This document shows positions 50,754 through 59,146 of a stretch of DNA of 64,000 nt, in pieces. A program made the position numbers and the translations under genes. The first letter of the stretch is position 1, and every line of letters starts with the position of its first letter. The notes beneath the pieces were generated by a model. That model was not told the origin of the DNA. It saw nothing but the letters and a program-made list of their open reading frames with translations, and searched no databases. Source of the stretch: Alistipes sp. (lineage in GTDB: Bacteria; Bacteroidota; Bacteroidia; Bacteroidales; Rikenellaceae); contig JAHHQN010000007.1 in the NCBI GenBank assembly GCA_020026375.1, forward strand, positions 21,119-85,118. Direction: 5' to 3'.

Positions 50754-51566
50754 TTAACGGTGCGACTCGAAATATCGGCTGAAGAACAGCAACTGATAGG
50801 GGAGCGAGTTGCTCCAGTAGGCCGCATTGTGTTTGCCCGGGCGCACGATGTAGTCGTGCCTGATGCCCTTATTCAGCAGTTTCTCATGCAGTCGGTTGTT
50901 CACCTCGAAGAAGAAGTCCTCATAGCCGCAGTCGAAGATGATGGCCAGTTCACCGTCCTTGAGGGTCTCGACCGATGTCATGACGGTGTGGGCGTCCCAG
51001 CGTTCGGGGAATTTCTTCATCTTGCCGAGCATCTTCTCCATCTCCCACGATTTCGGGAAAGGTCTGATGTCGACACCTCCCGAAGTGGAACCTACAGCTC
51101 CGAAGATGTCTTTGTGACGGGTGGCCAGCCACATGGCACCGTGGCCGCCCATGCTCAAACCGGTGATGGCACGGCTCTCGCGGCGAGGCTCGGTGGGGTA
51201 GTTGGCATCGACCCACTGGGTGAGTTCCTGCGACACAAAGGTCTCGAAACGTGAGGTGGAGTCCACGGGGCTGTCCCAATACCAGCTGTTGTCGCCGTTG
51301 GGGCAGACGATAATCATCTGGTAGCGGTCGGCCTCGCGGCCCAAATCACCGCCCATAATCTGTTGCCAGGCCAGATGACTGCCCGAATAGCCGTGGAGGA
51401 GATACAACACGGGGAAATGTTTGTCGCCCGAATGGTCGGGTGTGGCAACAAGGGTTGCAATCTCACGATTCATACTCTTGCTGTGAATCTGCTGTGTGTC
51501 GATTTGGGCAGCAAAAGCAGAACCGCCCAGCAGAAGCAGGGCCAGGGAAATTACAAATTGTTTCAT
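50754..51566 (-). CDS. Secreted esterase (alpha/beta hydrolase, esterase D family)
   Basis: 270 residues. Signal peptide cleaved after SAFA. Oxyanion block LYLLHGYSG, nucleophile Ser in TGLSMGGHGAM, acid Asp in IIFDCGYEDFF, and catalytic His in RPGKHNAAYW. The family includes feruloyl esterases, acetyl-xylan esterases and S-formylglutathione hydrolases; the signal peptide favours a periplasmic ester substrate. It starts 3 bp after floA. Confidence 0.88.
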   Translation of the reverse strand: MKQFVISLALLLLGGSAFAAQIDTQQIHSKSMNREIATLVATPDHSGDKHFPVLYLLHGYSGSHLAWQQIMGGDLGREADRYQMIIVCPNGDNSWYWDSPVDSTSRFETFVSQELTQWVDANYPTEPRRESRAITGLSMGGHGAMWLATRHKDIFGAVGSTSGGVDIRPFPKSWEMEKMLGKMKKFPERWDAHTVMTSVETLKDGELAIIFDCGYEDFFFEVNNRLHEKLLNKGIRHDYIVRPGKHNAAYWSNSLPYQLLFFSRYFESHR

Positions 51567-51569
51567 CGT

Positions 51570-52541
51570 TTATTTCTTTTCGGGACGTGCGATGCTCTCT
51601 CGCATCGAGGTGTCGGCCATTACGTTTTTCATCTTATAATAATCCATGACTCCGAGATTACCGTTGCGGAAGGCCTCGGCCATGGCCAGAGGTACCTCTG
51701 CTTCGGCCAAAATCACCTTTGCCCTTGCGTCCTGCGCCTTGGCCTTGTTCTCCTGCTCCAGAGCCACGGCCATTGCGCGACGCTCCTCGGCTTTGGCCTG
51801 TGCGATGTTCTTGTCTGCTTGTGCCTGATCCATCTGCAACTGTGCACCGATGTTCTTGCCCACGTCGATGTCGGCGATGTCGATGGAGAGAATCTCGAAT
51901 GCAGTGCCGGCGTCGAGACCCTTTTCCAATACTACGCGTGAGATGGAGTCGGGATTCTCCAGCACGATTTTGTGAGAGTCGGCCGAACCGATGGACGAGA
52001 CGATACCTTCACCGACACGTGCCAGTACGGTCTCCTCACCTGCACCGCCGACCAGCTGCTTGATGTTGGCTCGCACGGTGACACGCGCCTTGGCGATGAG
52101 CTGGATACCGTCCTTGGCTACGGCAGCCACGGGGGGAGTGTTGATGACTTTGGGGTTGACCGACATCTGCACCGCTTCGAATACGTCGCGGCCGGCGAGG
52201 TCGATGGCTGTTGCCATCTTGAAGTCGAGCATGATGTTGGCCTTCTGTGCCGACACCAGGGCGTGTACCACATTCGACACATTGCCGCCTGCCAGATAGT
52301 GTGCCTCCAACTCGTTGGGGTTAAGCTGCAGACCGGCTTTCGTGCTCTCAATCATCGACGACACGATGACCGAGGGAGGAACCTTGCGCCAACGCATGAG
52401 AATGAGTTGCAGCAGGCTGATTCTTACACCCGAAACCAGTGCCGAGAACCACAGTCCCACCGGAATAAAATAGAATATGAGCCACAAAGCAACGAAGCCC
52501 ATGAAGATAGACAATACTATCAGTCCGATTTCCAAGTCCAT
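51570..52541 (-). CDS. floA: Flotillin-like protein FloA (UPF0365)
   Basis: 323 residues. One N-terminal membrane hairpin (about 5-45), then a PHB/SPFH domain (AGGNVSNVVHALVSAQKANI, DLAGRDVFEAVQMSVNPKVI) and a coiled, Ala/Glu-rich flotillin tail (ADKNIAQAKAEERRAMAVALE). It scaffolds membrane microdomains. It lies 13 bp after the NfeD gene, its usual partner. Confidence 0.95.
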   Translation of the reverse strand: MDLEIGLIVLSIFMGFVALWLIFYFIPVGLWFSALVSGVRISLLQLILMRWRKVPPSVIVSSMIESTKAGLQLNPNELEAHYLAGGNVSNVVHALVSAQKANIMLDFKMATAIDLAGRDVFEAVQMSVNPKVINTPPVAAVAKDGIQLIAKARVTVRANIKQLVGGAGEETVLARVGEGIVSSIGSADSHKIVLENPDSISRVVLEKGLDAGTAFEILSIDIADIDVGKNIGAQLQMDQAQADKNIAQAKAEERRAMAVALEQENKAKAQDARAKVILAEAEVPLAMAEAFRNGNLGVMDYYKMKNVMADTSMRESIARPEKK

Positions 52542-52554
52542 AATTATTAGTTGT

Positions 52555-53025
52555 TTAGTTGATTTTCCTTACGATGATGCTGAAATTCTCGAAGCCGACC
52601 ACCTCAATGTCACACTGCTGGTCGATGAATGCGTCCAGCGATTTGGCTTCCCAGATTTTGCCGTTGACCGACACCTTGCCCATCGGTGCAAGACGCGAGA
52701 GGGTGATGCCGCGGTCGCCGGTTTTCACTTCCGAAGAGGGAAGCTCCGAACTCGACGAACCGATTTCCTGCTTGAGCGAGAACCGTTGCCAGGTCTTGGC
52801 CCGCAGACAGATGGCTGTGGCAGCCAGCGAAACGATGGCGATGATGAGTGTGGTGATGATACCTCCGGCCATTCCGTAGTCGCGGAAGGCCAGGTAGATG
52901 GAGCTGCCGTAGCAGCCGATGGCCAGCAGTGCGCCGACCGACACACCGGGCAGCAGTATCAGCTCGGCAATCAGAAACAGTATGCCGAGCAGCGAGAGAA
53001 ATGCAATATATAACATATGTTCCAT
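52555..53025 (-). CDS. NfeD-like membrane protein
   Basis: 156 residues: three to four membrane helices (about 5-75) and a C-terminal OB-fold (TLSRLAPMGKVSVNGKIWEA) typical of NfeD. NfeD proteins pair with SPFH/flotillin proteins in membrane organisation. This is the short form without the ClpP-like protease part. It is the first gene of the nfeD-floA-esterase unit. Confidence 0.92.
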   Translation of the reverse strand: MEHMLYIAFLSLLGILFLIAELILLPGVSVGALLAIGCYGSSIYLAFRDYGMAGGIITTLIIAIVSLAATAICLRAKTWQRFSLKQEIGSSSSELPSSEVKTGDRGITLSRLAPMGKVSVNGKIWEAKSLDAFIDQQCDIEVVGFENFSIIVRKIN

Positions 53026-53044
53026 AATAGGTTGAATATTGCAA

Positions 53045-53052
53045 TAAAGATA
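53045..53052 (-). promoter_or_regulatory. -7 box of the nfeD-floA unit
   Basis: TATCTTTA on the minus strand, 19 bp before the nfeD ATG. Confidence 0.7.
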
Positions 53053-53064
53053 CGAAAAAAATAA

Positions 53065-54606
53065 TTAGTTGGTCACCTCTTTGACTTTAATTTCCAAATC
53101 GGAAGCCACCTCCTGAAGGGCGGCAGCCAGTTTGTCGGCCTCGGCCCCGTCTGTGAAGTTACCGATAACGAACATGTTCTGTCCCACGCGTGTCATGTCG
53201 TAGGACGAAGCCAGCTCGTCGATAATGTTCTTCATCTCGTCGGAGAGGGTCGAGGTACCGGCGATTTCCACCCGATAGGCAATCGGTGTCTCGCTGCCGT
53301 CACGCGAGATGTTGGTCATCTCGCCGTCGCGCCACATGACAATTTCGGGACGGAGGAAGCCATGTTTCTTCAACACGGCCTGTGCCTCTTCGGCCTCCTG
53401 ATAGGTGGCAAAACCTGCGGTGTAGTAGCACCACTTCTTGTTCTCGTTCACCAGATAGGAGAGAGGGTAGGCACCTCGAAAAGTCGACACTGCACGTTTG
53501 GTGTTGTAGGTGCCGAGCAGAATGCGGTAGATGGTGCCGCGTGGATAGACCTTGCACTCCGGAATGGGATTCTGATAGTTGTATCGGGAGGTGCGGGTAA
53601 TCTCCAGCGAATCGTAGATGATGAAGTTGCGCTCCTTGATTTCCAGTCGGGGCAGATTGTAATTCACGGCCGAAAGCTGCGATTCGACACCTTTCAGCGA
53701 ATCGGCTGCCTGTTGGAATTTCAGCAAGTCGGCCACCTTCTTTTCATAGCCCACCAACTGCTTCTTGCGCACGAAATAGTCGACCACTTCGTCGGAAAGG
53801 GTCTGTCCCTGAAGAGACGAAGCCTTGCGCATGGCACTCTGCATCTCGTCCTCCTGCTGGGTGAGCAGTTCATCGTGGCTCAACTCGTCGAGAATGTAGC
53901 CATATGCGTAGCTCTTGTTGTCGTAGACATAGTTCCACATCTCGGAGAGCGAGTGGGCGAGGGTGGTGTTCAGACTGTCGAGCGAGTGAAAGCGGTTCTG
54001 TATCTCCACGGCCTCTTCCTGTGTGGCGGCGGCATTGTAGGTCTCCACCAATTCCGAGAGGGTGTTGTAGTTCATGAAGATGTTGTTGACCACATCTACG
54101 GCCTCCGTCTCCTTATGTTGTGCCTTTTGCAGGGCTTCATAATCGGCCGGTTGGAGATGCTCCTTGAAATAGAGGTTATCGACCAGATTGCGTACTTTCA
54201 GCGAGTCGGGTGTCGTGACGATGTTCTCCTGCGGCTGCACGGTCTCGACCTGCACACCGGCATCAAGCGAGGCGAAGACCCACTCCTGTTCGATGGTGTT
54301 TATCTTGTCGATGAGCTTGCCTTTGGCATTGCGGATATCGAAAATCGAACTTTCGAGCTGGAGAATCTCTCCTGTGTAGCTTTTGGCCAGCGAGGGGTCC
54401 TTGCGCAGGGCCGCACGCTTGGTGTTGATGATGTTCAACACCGAGTCCTCCCGAAACTGAAGTACGGCATCGCGTCTGAGCAGCGACATGTACTCTTCGT
54501 TGTTCTCCAGACCGGGAATGCGGGCTTCGACCACAGGCTCCTGTGCATAGAGACACGCACTGCCCAAAAGTGAAGCCAGGGTCAGTATATATGATTTCCT
54601 TAACAT
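53065..54606 (-). CDS. SPOR-domain periplasmic protein
   Basis: 513 residues from the ATG at 54604-54606 (MLRKSYILTLASLLGSACLYAQ), 2 bp after the trkH stop; an ATG at 54621 overlaps trkH. Signal peptide, then a long helical/coiled region (about 25-330). Two SPOR-like repeats follow near the C-terminus (IYRILLGTYNTKRAVSTFRG with WCYYTAGFATYQEAEEAQAV, and the final MFVIGNFTDGAEADKLAAAL). SPOR domains bind denuded glycan strands, so it likely works at the cell wall. The exact role is unknown. Confidence 0.82.
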   Translation of the reverse strand: MLRKSYILTLASLLGSACLYAQEPVVEARIPGLENNEEYMSLLRRDAVLQFREDSVLNIINTKRAALRKDPSLAKSYTGEILQLESSIFDIRNAKGKLIDKINTIEQEWVFASLDAGVQVETVQPQENIVTTPDSLKVRNLVDNLYFKEHLQPADYEALQKAQHKETEAVDVVNNIFMNYNTLSELVETYNAAATQEEAVEIQNRFHSLDSLNTTLAHSLSEMWNYVYDNKSYAYGYILDELSHDELLTQQEDEMQSAMRKASSLQGQTLSDEVVDYFVRKKQLVGYEKKVADLLKFQQAADSLKGVESQLSAVNYNLPRLEIKERNFIIYDSLEITRTSRYNYQNPIPECKVYPRGTIYRILLGTYNTKRAVSTFRGAYPLSYLVNENKKWCYYTAGFATYQEAEEAQAVLKKHGFLRPEIVMWRDGEMTNISRDGSETPIAYRVEIAGTSTLSDEMKNIIDELASSYDMTRVGQNMFVIGNFTDGAEADKLAAALQEVASDLEIKVKEVTN

Positions 54607-54608
54607 TT

Positions 54609-56054
54609 TTATCTCCACCATTTAATTAAAAAGAGCTGAATCAATCCAAAAATCTCCAAACGGCCGAACAGCATGAGAGTCGAAAACATGAATTTCACGG
54701 CGACAGGCATTGCCGCGTAGTTATCCATTGAGCCGAGCTCTCCAAATCCGGGACCGACATTGCCGATACAGGCCACCGAGCCTGTGAAACTCGTCGTGAG
54801 GTCCAGTCCGCAAATCGTGCAGAATACCGTTCCTGCCAATACGAGAAGCAGATATACGACAATGAATATGGATACTGAATTCAATAAGTCATTTTCCTGC
54901 ACCGCACCGTCGAGTCTGATTCGAATGACTGCGTTGGGGTGTTGTTGCTGGCGGACTCTAGCCTTGATCATCTTGCAGGCCAGAATCAGTCGGTTGACCT
55001 TGATGCCGCCTGCCGTTGAGCCGGCCGAGGCACATATCAGCGAACCGAAAATCAGGATAATTGTGGCTAACGGAGTCCAAGTGTTGGTATCGGCAGTGGC
55101 ATAGCCGGTAGTCGACACCAGCGATACGAATTGGAAGGCGGCGTGGCGGAAGGCGTTGGTGAATGTGGGGTAGATATCGGTCGAGAAGATGCTGACGGCG
55201 ATGATGAGACTGCCAATAAGCAGCATGCCGAAATACCAGCGCGAGACTTCCGAGCGGAAGATATTGTTGCGTTTGCCGGTCACGGTAGCATAAATCAGAC
55301 CAAAGTGGACACCGGCGGTGGCCATGGTGAATATCAGTATAGTGTCAATCATTGGACTGTTGAAGTAGGCGATACTGGCGTTCTTGGTCGAGAAACCACT
55401 GGTGGCGCAGGCCGACATGGCATGACACAACGAGTCAAACCAATTCATGCCGGCCATCTTGAGCAGCAGAGTCGAGAAGATGGTCAGACCGACGTAGACC
55501 ACCAGAAGTATCTGCACGACGAACTGCGAATGATAGTGGTAGTTGTCCTTGGCCATCGTCGAGAGTTCGATGTTCGAGAGCGACATTTTGTTGCGTCCCA
55601 TCGATGGGAGAATGACCAGTGCGAACATCACTACACCCATACCGCCAATCCATGTGGAGGCCATTCGCCAGAACTGGATACCACGGGGTAGTATCTCGAT
55701 GTCGGTGAGAATGGTACCGCCCGTGGTGGTGAATCCCGAGACACTTTCAAACCAGGCATTCACGAAATTGAATTCGCCACCCCAAATCAGATAGGGAAAG
55801 GTGCCGACCAGACAGGCAATCAGCCACGAACCAACCACGATGCAGAAACTCTCCTTGGTGGTAATCTGGGCCTGCTTCTCGACGAAAATCATCGGGAAGG
55901 CACCCAGCAGGGCCGTCAGCAGGGTCGACAGCAAAAGAGGATAAAACGAAGAGTCCATACCGCTGACGTAGGCGATGCCTGCCGACAGCAGCATGAACGA
56001 GGCGATGAACAACATCACCATGCCGATATATCGCAATACAACTTCAACGCGCAT
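54609..56054 (-). CDS. trkH: Potassium uptake protein TrkH
   Basis: 481 residues with about ten membrane helices in four M-P-M repeats. Selectivity-filter blocks are visible, such as SVSGFTTTGGTIL, SACATSGFSTKN, SLVSTTGYATAD and ACIGNVGPGFGE. It is the channel part of the Trk/Ktr K+ uptake system and normally needs a cytoplasmic TrkA/KtrA gate, which is not encoded here. It lies between a sensor-like membrane protein (11 bp upstream) and the SPOR gene. Confidence 0.94.
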   Translation of the reverse strand: MRVEVVLRYIGMVMLFIASFMLLSAGIAYVSGMDSSFYPLLLSTLLTALLGAFPMIFVEKQAQITTKESFCIVVGSWLIACLVGTFPYLIWGGEFNFVNAWFESVSGFTTTGGTILTDIEILPRGIQFWRMASTWIGGMGVVMFALVILPSMGRNKMSLSNIELSTMAKDNYHYHSQFVVQILLVVYVGLTIFSTLLLKMAGMNWFDSLCHAMSACATSGFSTKNASIAYFNSPMIDTILIFTMATAGVHFGLIYATVTGKRNNIFRSEVSRWYFGMLLIGSLIIAVSIFSTDIYPTFTNAFRHAAFQFVSLVSTTGYATADTNTWTPLATIILIFGSLICASAGSTAGGIKVNRLILACKMIKARVRQQQHPNAVIRIRLDGAVQENDLLNSVSIFIVVYLLLVLAGTVFCTICGLDLTTSFTGSVACIGNVGPGFGELGSMDNYAAMPVAVKFMFSTLMLFGRLEIFGLIQLFLIKWWR

Positions 56055-56065
56055 AATTCCAAGCC

Positions 56066-56851
56066 TTATCTGAATTGCTTCGAATAAGCAATCAAAGCGT
56101 CAATTTTTTCTTTGAGTTCCAACATTTCGTCTTTCAATTCTCCTCTGACCGTAAACGGTATCTTGAAGGAGAGGTAATCGCCCAGTCCGCGGTTCATTCT
56201 GATGACGGGCTTCACGCAGGTGATGTGGGTGAAGTAGAAGAGCATCAGTACGATGGCAATCATCACCAGCAGCGAAATCAGCACGGGGGTCACGGCCCGA
56301 TAGGCGTTCTTCTTCATCTGCTCGGCACGCGGAGCCAGCGAGCTCTGTGTCGAGGTCATGTAGTTCTTGATGGCCGAGGTGAGCTTGTCGTAGCAGGCTT
56401 CATACTTCTCGTTGTACCATTTGGCACCCACGGGGTCGGGGTGGCTGTCCGGTATCGTGTCGTTGAGATGCGTGCGGCCGAAAGTCATGAAATTGTCGGT
56501 CTGCAGCTTCAGTTCCGTGGTGGCGATGGCCAGCGAGTCGAGAAACGACTTCTCCAGCGCCTCGTTCTGTGCCACGGCCAGTGTGTTTTCCAATCTTTCG
56601 ATGCTTGCACGGCACAGACTGTCGTAGGAGCTGTCGGCAAATACCGACACCCTTATCATGGCGACATTCTGGGCATGTGCCGCATCGAGCATCTCCTTGG
56701 CCAACTCGATGTTACGTTTGTTGGCCTTGAGGATATTGTCGGTGTCACTACTCAAATTGCTGAGTTCCCAAAAGGAGACCATACCCGAAAAAAACAGCAG
56801 ACCTACGATACTCAAAAAACCTATCGTAATTCTCTTTTGCAAACCGGTCAT
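56066..56851 (-). CDS. Chemoreceptor/sensor-like membrane protein without an output domain
   Basis: 261 residues. Membrane helix at 8-28, a periplasmic helical (4HB-like) domain at about 30-185, a second helix at about 190-212, then a short HAMP-like segment (KPVIRMNRGLGDYLSFKIPF) and a coiled stretch ending at 261. No kinase, MCP signalling or cyclase domain follows; the stop is clean and trkH starts 11 bp later. The layout is that of the sensor half of a two-component kinase or chemoreceptor. A partner relation with TrkH is inference. Confidence 0.75.
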   Translation of the reverse strand: MTGLQKRITIGFLSIVGLLFFSGMVSFWELSNLSSDTDNILKANKRNIELAKEMLDAAHAQNVAMIRVSVFADSSYDSLCRASIERLENTLAVAQNEALEKSFLDSLAIATTELKLQTDNFMTFGRTHLNDTIPDSHPDPVGAKWYNEKYEACYDKLTSAIKNYMTSTQSSLAPRAEQMKKNAYRAVTPVLISLLVMIAIVLMLFYFTHITCVKPVIRMNRGLGDYLSFKIPFTVRGELKDEMLELKEKIDALIAYSKQFR

Positions 56852-56892
56852 ATTATGCTACTATTATACAATAATATTACAAAGATAGCGAT

Positions 56893-58191
56893 TTAATCGC
56901 AAAATTCAGCTTCCAAATCGTGATTTTCATCCATATTGAGGAGTTTTACCCGACAGATGGTATTGATTTTCGAGGCATCGTAGGGGGCTTTCACACGGCG
57001 GTAGTTGCCCGTGTAGCCGAACATCATGCCGTTGCGTCGCGTACTTTCGAAAAGCACGGTATCTTCCTCTCCGACACCCTGTTGGCAGAAGTCGGCATGC
57101 AGACGGTCGCAGAGCTCCTCCAACTCCTGCACACGGCGAGTGGCCACCGACGACTGTACCTTGTCGGGAAAGTGAATGGCCGGTGTGCCGGGACGTTCCG
57201 AATAGGGGAAAATGTGGAGAAAAGCGGGACGTACCTCCTCCAGGAAGCGGTATGTGGTTCTGAAATCCTCGTCCGATTCGCCGGGGAAACCCACGATGAC
57301 ATCGATACCGATGAAGGCATCAGGCATCAGGCGACGTACCGAGGCGATACGTTCAGCGAATTTTTTTGAGGTATAGCGGCGGCGCATGAGCCCCAGAATC
57401 CGGTCACTGCCGCTCTGGAGCGGAATGTGGAAGTGGTGCTGGAACTTGGGCGACGAGGCGCAGAACTCGATGATCTCCTCGGTGAGCAGGTTGGGCTCGA
57501 TGGAGGAGATGCGGTAGCGTTCGATGCCGTCGACTTCGTTCAATGCCTTCAGCAGGTCGATGAATTTCTCTCCGGTCGTACGGCCGAAGTCGCCGGTGTT
57601 GACTCCCGTGATGACAATCTCCTTCTGGCCTTCGGCAGCGATGCGTTCCGCCTCCTTGACGATGTCGGCAATGGGCATGTTGCGGCTCGAACCGCGCGCA
57701 TAGTGAATCGTGCAGTAGGCACAGCAATAGTCACAGCCGTCCTGCACCTTGAGGAAGGTGCGTGTGCGGTCGCCCGTGGAGAAGGCGGCGAAGAACGAGG
57801 TGATGTCGTCGGTGTCACAGCTGTAAATGTGCGCACGACCCTTGCCCGAAAGTTCGAGTACGCGGCGGTAGAGCGAGCCTTTGTCGTTGTTGCTCAACAC
57901 CAGGTCGACTCCCTCGATGTCACCGATTTCGTAGGGCTTAAGCTGTGCATAGCAGCCTGTCACGGCGATGATGGCGTCGGGATTCTGACGGTGGAGCTTG
58001 CGGATAAGGTTGCGGCACTTCTTGTCGGCGTGTTCTGTCACAGAACAGCTGTTGATGACACATATGTCGGCCGGAGCATTGGGGGCCACTCTTACGAAGC
58101 CGCCCTCCTCGAACTGACGGGCGAGGGTGGAGGTCTCCGAGAAGTTGAGCTTGCAGCCCAAAGTATGAAAATTGACTCTGCGTTGTTGCAT
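56893..58191 (-). CDS. mtaB: tRNA t6A37 methylthiotransferase MtaB
   Basis: 432 residues. It converts t6A37 to ms2t6A in ANN-decoding tRNAs. The N-terminal UPF0004 domain holds the auxiliary cluster cysteines (TLGCKLN, INSCSV, VTGCYAQ). The radical SAM motif is CDYCCAYC near 150-157. The C-terminal TRAM-like domain follows. LGCKLNFSET and SCSVTEHADKKCR favour MtaB over MiaB or RimO. Single-gene unit, divergent from the metal permease gene. Confidence 0.95.
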   Translation of the reverse strand: MQQRRVNFHTLGCKLNFSETSTLARQFEEGGFVRVAPNAPADICVINSCSVTEHADKKCRNLIRKLHRQNPDAIIAVTGCYAQLKPYEIGDIEGVDLVLSNNDKGSLYRRVLELSGKGRAHIYSCDTDDITSFFAAFSTGDRTRTFLKVQDGCDYCCAYCTIHYARGSSRNMPIADIVKEAERIAAEGQKEIVITGVNTGDFGRTTGEKFIDLLKALNEVDGIERYRISSIEPNLLTEEIIEFCASSPKFQHHFHIPLQSGSDRILGLMRRRYTSKKFAERIASVRRLMPDAFIGIDVIVGFPGESDEDFRTTYRFLEEVRPAFLHIFPYSERPGTPAIHFPDKVQSSVATRRVQELEELCDRLHADFCQQGVGEEDTVLFESTRRNGMMFGYTGNYRRVKAPYDASKINTICRVKLLNMDENHDLEAEFCD

Positions 58192-58221
58192 GAAAATTCC
58201 GTGTTAAAATAAATTTTGTGC

Positions 58222-58229
58222 CAAAATTA
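58222..58229 (-). promoter_or_regulatory. -7 box of mtaB
   Basis: TAATTTTG on the minus strand, fitting TAnnTTTG, 30 bp before the ATG. Confidence 0.7.
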
Positions 58230-58283
58230 CAAAAAACTCCCCGAAAGTAGGGGCAAATCGAGGGGTTTTAGAATAAAAAAATG

Positions 58284-58291
58284 TAAATTTG
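58284..58291 (+). promoter_or_regulatory. -7 box of the metal permease-lptFG-ribBA unit
   Basis: TAAATTTG fits TAnnTTTG and lies 21 bp before the ATG at 58313. It rules out the in-frame TTG at 58289 as a start. Confidence 0.75.
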
Positions 58292-58312
58292 CGAGCATTA
58301 TTAAAATCGGAT

Positions 58313-59146
58313 ATGTCTTTTTTCAATGATTTGATTCAATACGGTTATCTCGCGAATGCCCTGGCGGCATGTATCCTGTCGGGGGTAACATGTGGTATAA
58401 TAGGTACATACGTGGTGTGCCGCCGCATGGTCTTTCTGACGGGAGGCGTGACGCATGCATCGTTCGGAGGTCTCGGAATCGCATTTTACCTGGGGGCCAA
58501 CCCCATTTTGGGCGCGATGGTCTTTGCCGTGATGTCGACATTGGGTATCGAATGGGCCGGTGAAAAGGGAAATATCCGCGAAGATTCGGCCATCGGTATC
58601 ATCTGGTCGCTGGGTATGGCCATCGGTGCGCTGTTTATGAGCATGCGTTCGGGCTACACGTCGGGTGATTTGTCGTCGTACCTCTTCGGAAGCATCATCA
58701 CGGTGACGGGTGACGATGTCGTGGCACTGGCCGTCCTGGCGGCGGTACTGGTATTCGGTGCTATCCTGTGGCTCCAGCCGATTATCTACGTGGCCTTCGA
58801 CAAGGATTTCGCACGCAGCAAAGGTATCCCCACGCGGTTTGTCACCTACCTGATGGCGATACTCACCGCTGTGACCATCGTCCTTTCGATACGCATCATG
58901 GGCATCGTGCTGCTCATTTCGCTCATCACCCTGCCGGTGGTCATCGCCAACGCGTTGTCGAAATCCTATCGCGTCATCACCCTGCTGGCTTCGGTGATTG
59001 CCGCCGCGGGCAACGTGACGGGACTGATTTTCAGCTACAATTTCGATGTTCCGCCCGGTGCCGCAATAATATTTACGCTTACACTTATGCTTATAATAGT
59101 AAAACTGTTAACTTTGCATAGAAAAAAATTAGCTGCCACTGCATGA
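58313..59146 (+). CDS. Metal ABC transporter permease (ZnuB/MntB type)
   Basis: 277 residues with eight to nine membrane helices, ABC-3 family. The blocks CRRMVFLTGGVTHASFGGLG, DSAIGIIWSLGMAIGALF, LRSMRSGYTSGDLSSYLFG-like SGYTSGDLSSYLFGS and IMGIVLLISLITLPVVIAN are typical of Zn/Mn permeases. The ATPase and binding protein are not in the window. It overlaps the LptF/G-type gene by 4 bp (ATGA). Confidence 0.9.
   Translation: MSFFNDLIQYGYLANALAACILSGVTCGIIGTYVVCRRMVFLTGGVTHASFGGLGIAFYLGANPILGAMVFAVMSTLGIEWAGEKGNIREDSAIGIIWSLGMAIGALFMSMRSGYTSGDLSSYLFGSIITVTGDDVVALAVLAAVLVFGAILWLQPIIYVAFDKDFARSKGIPTRFVTYLMAILTAVTIVLSIRIMGIVLLISLITLPVVIANALSKSYRVITLLASVIAAAGNVTGLIFSYNFDVPPGAAIIFTLTLMLIIVKLLTLHRKKLAATA

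Noticed and set aside
58254..58268. Search for a Zur-type site or short hairpin upstream of the metal permease gene
   Set aside because: Only a 4-bp CCCC/GGGG pairing near 58238-58266 is present; too weak to call a regulatory site.
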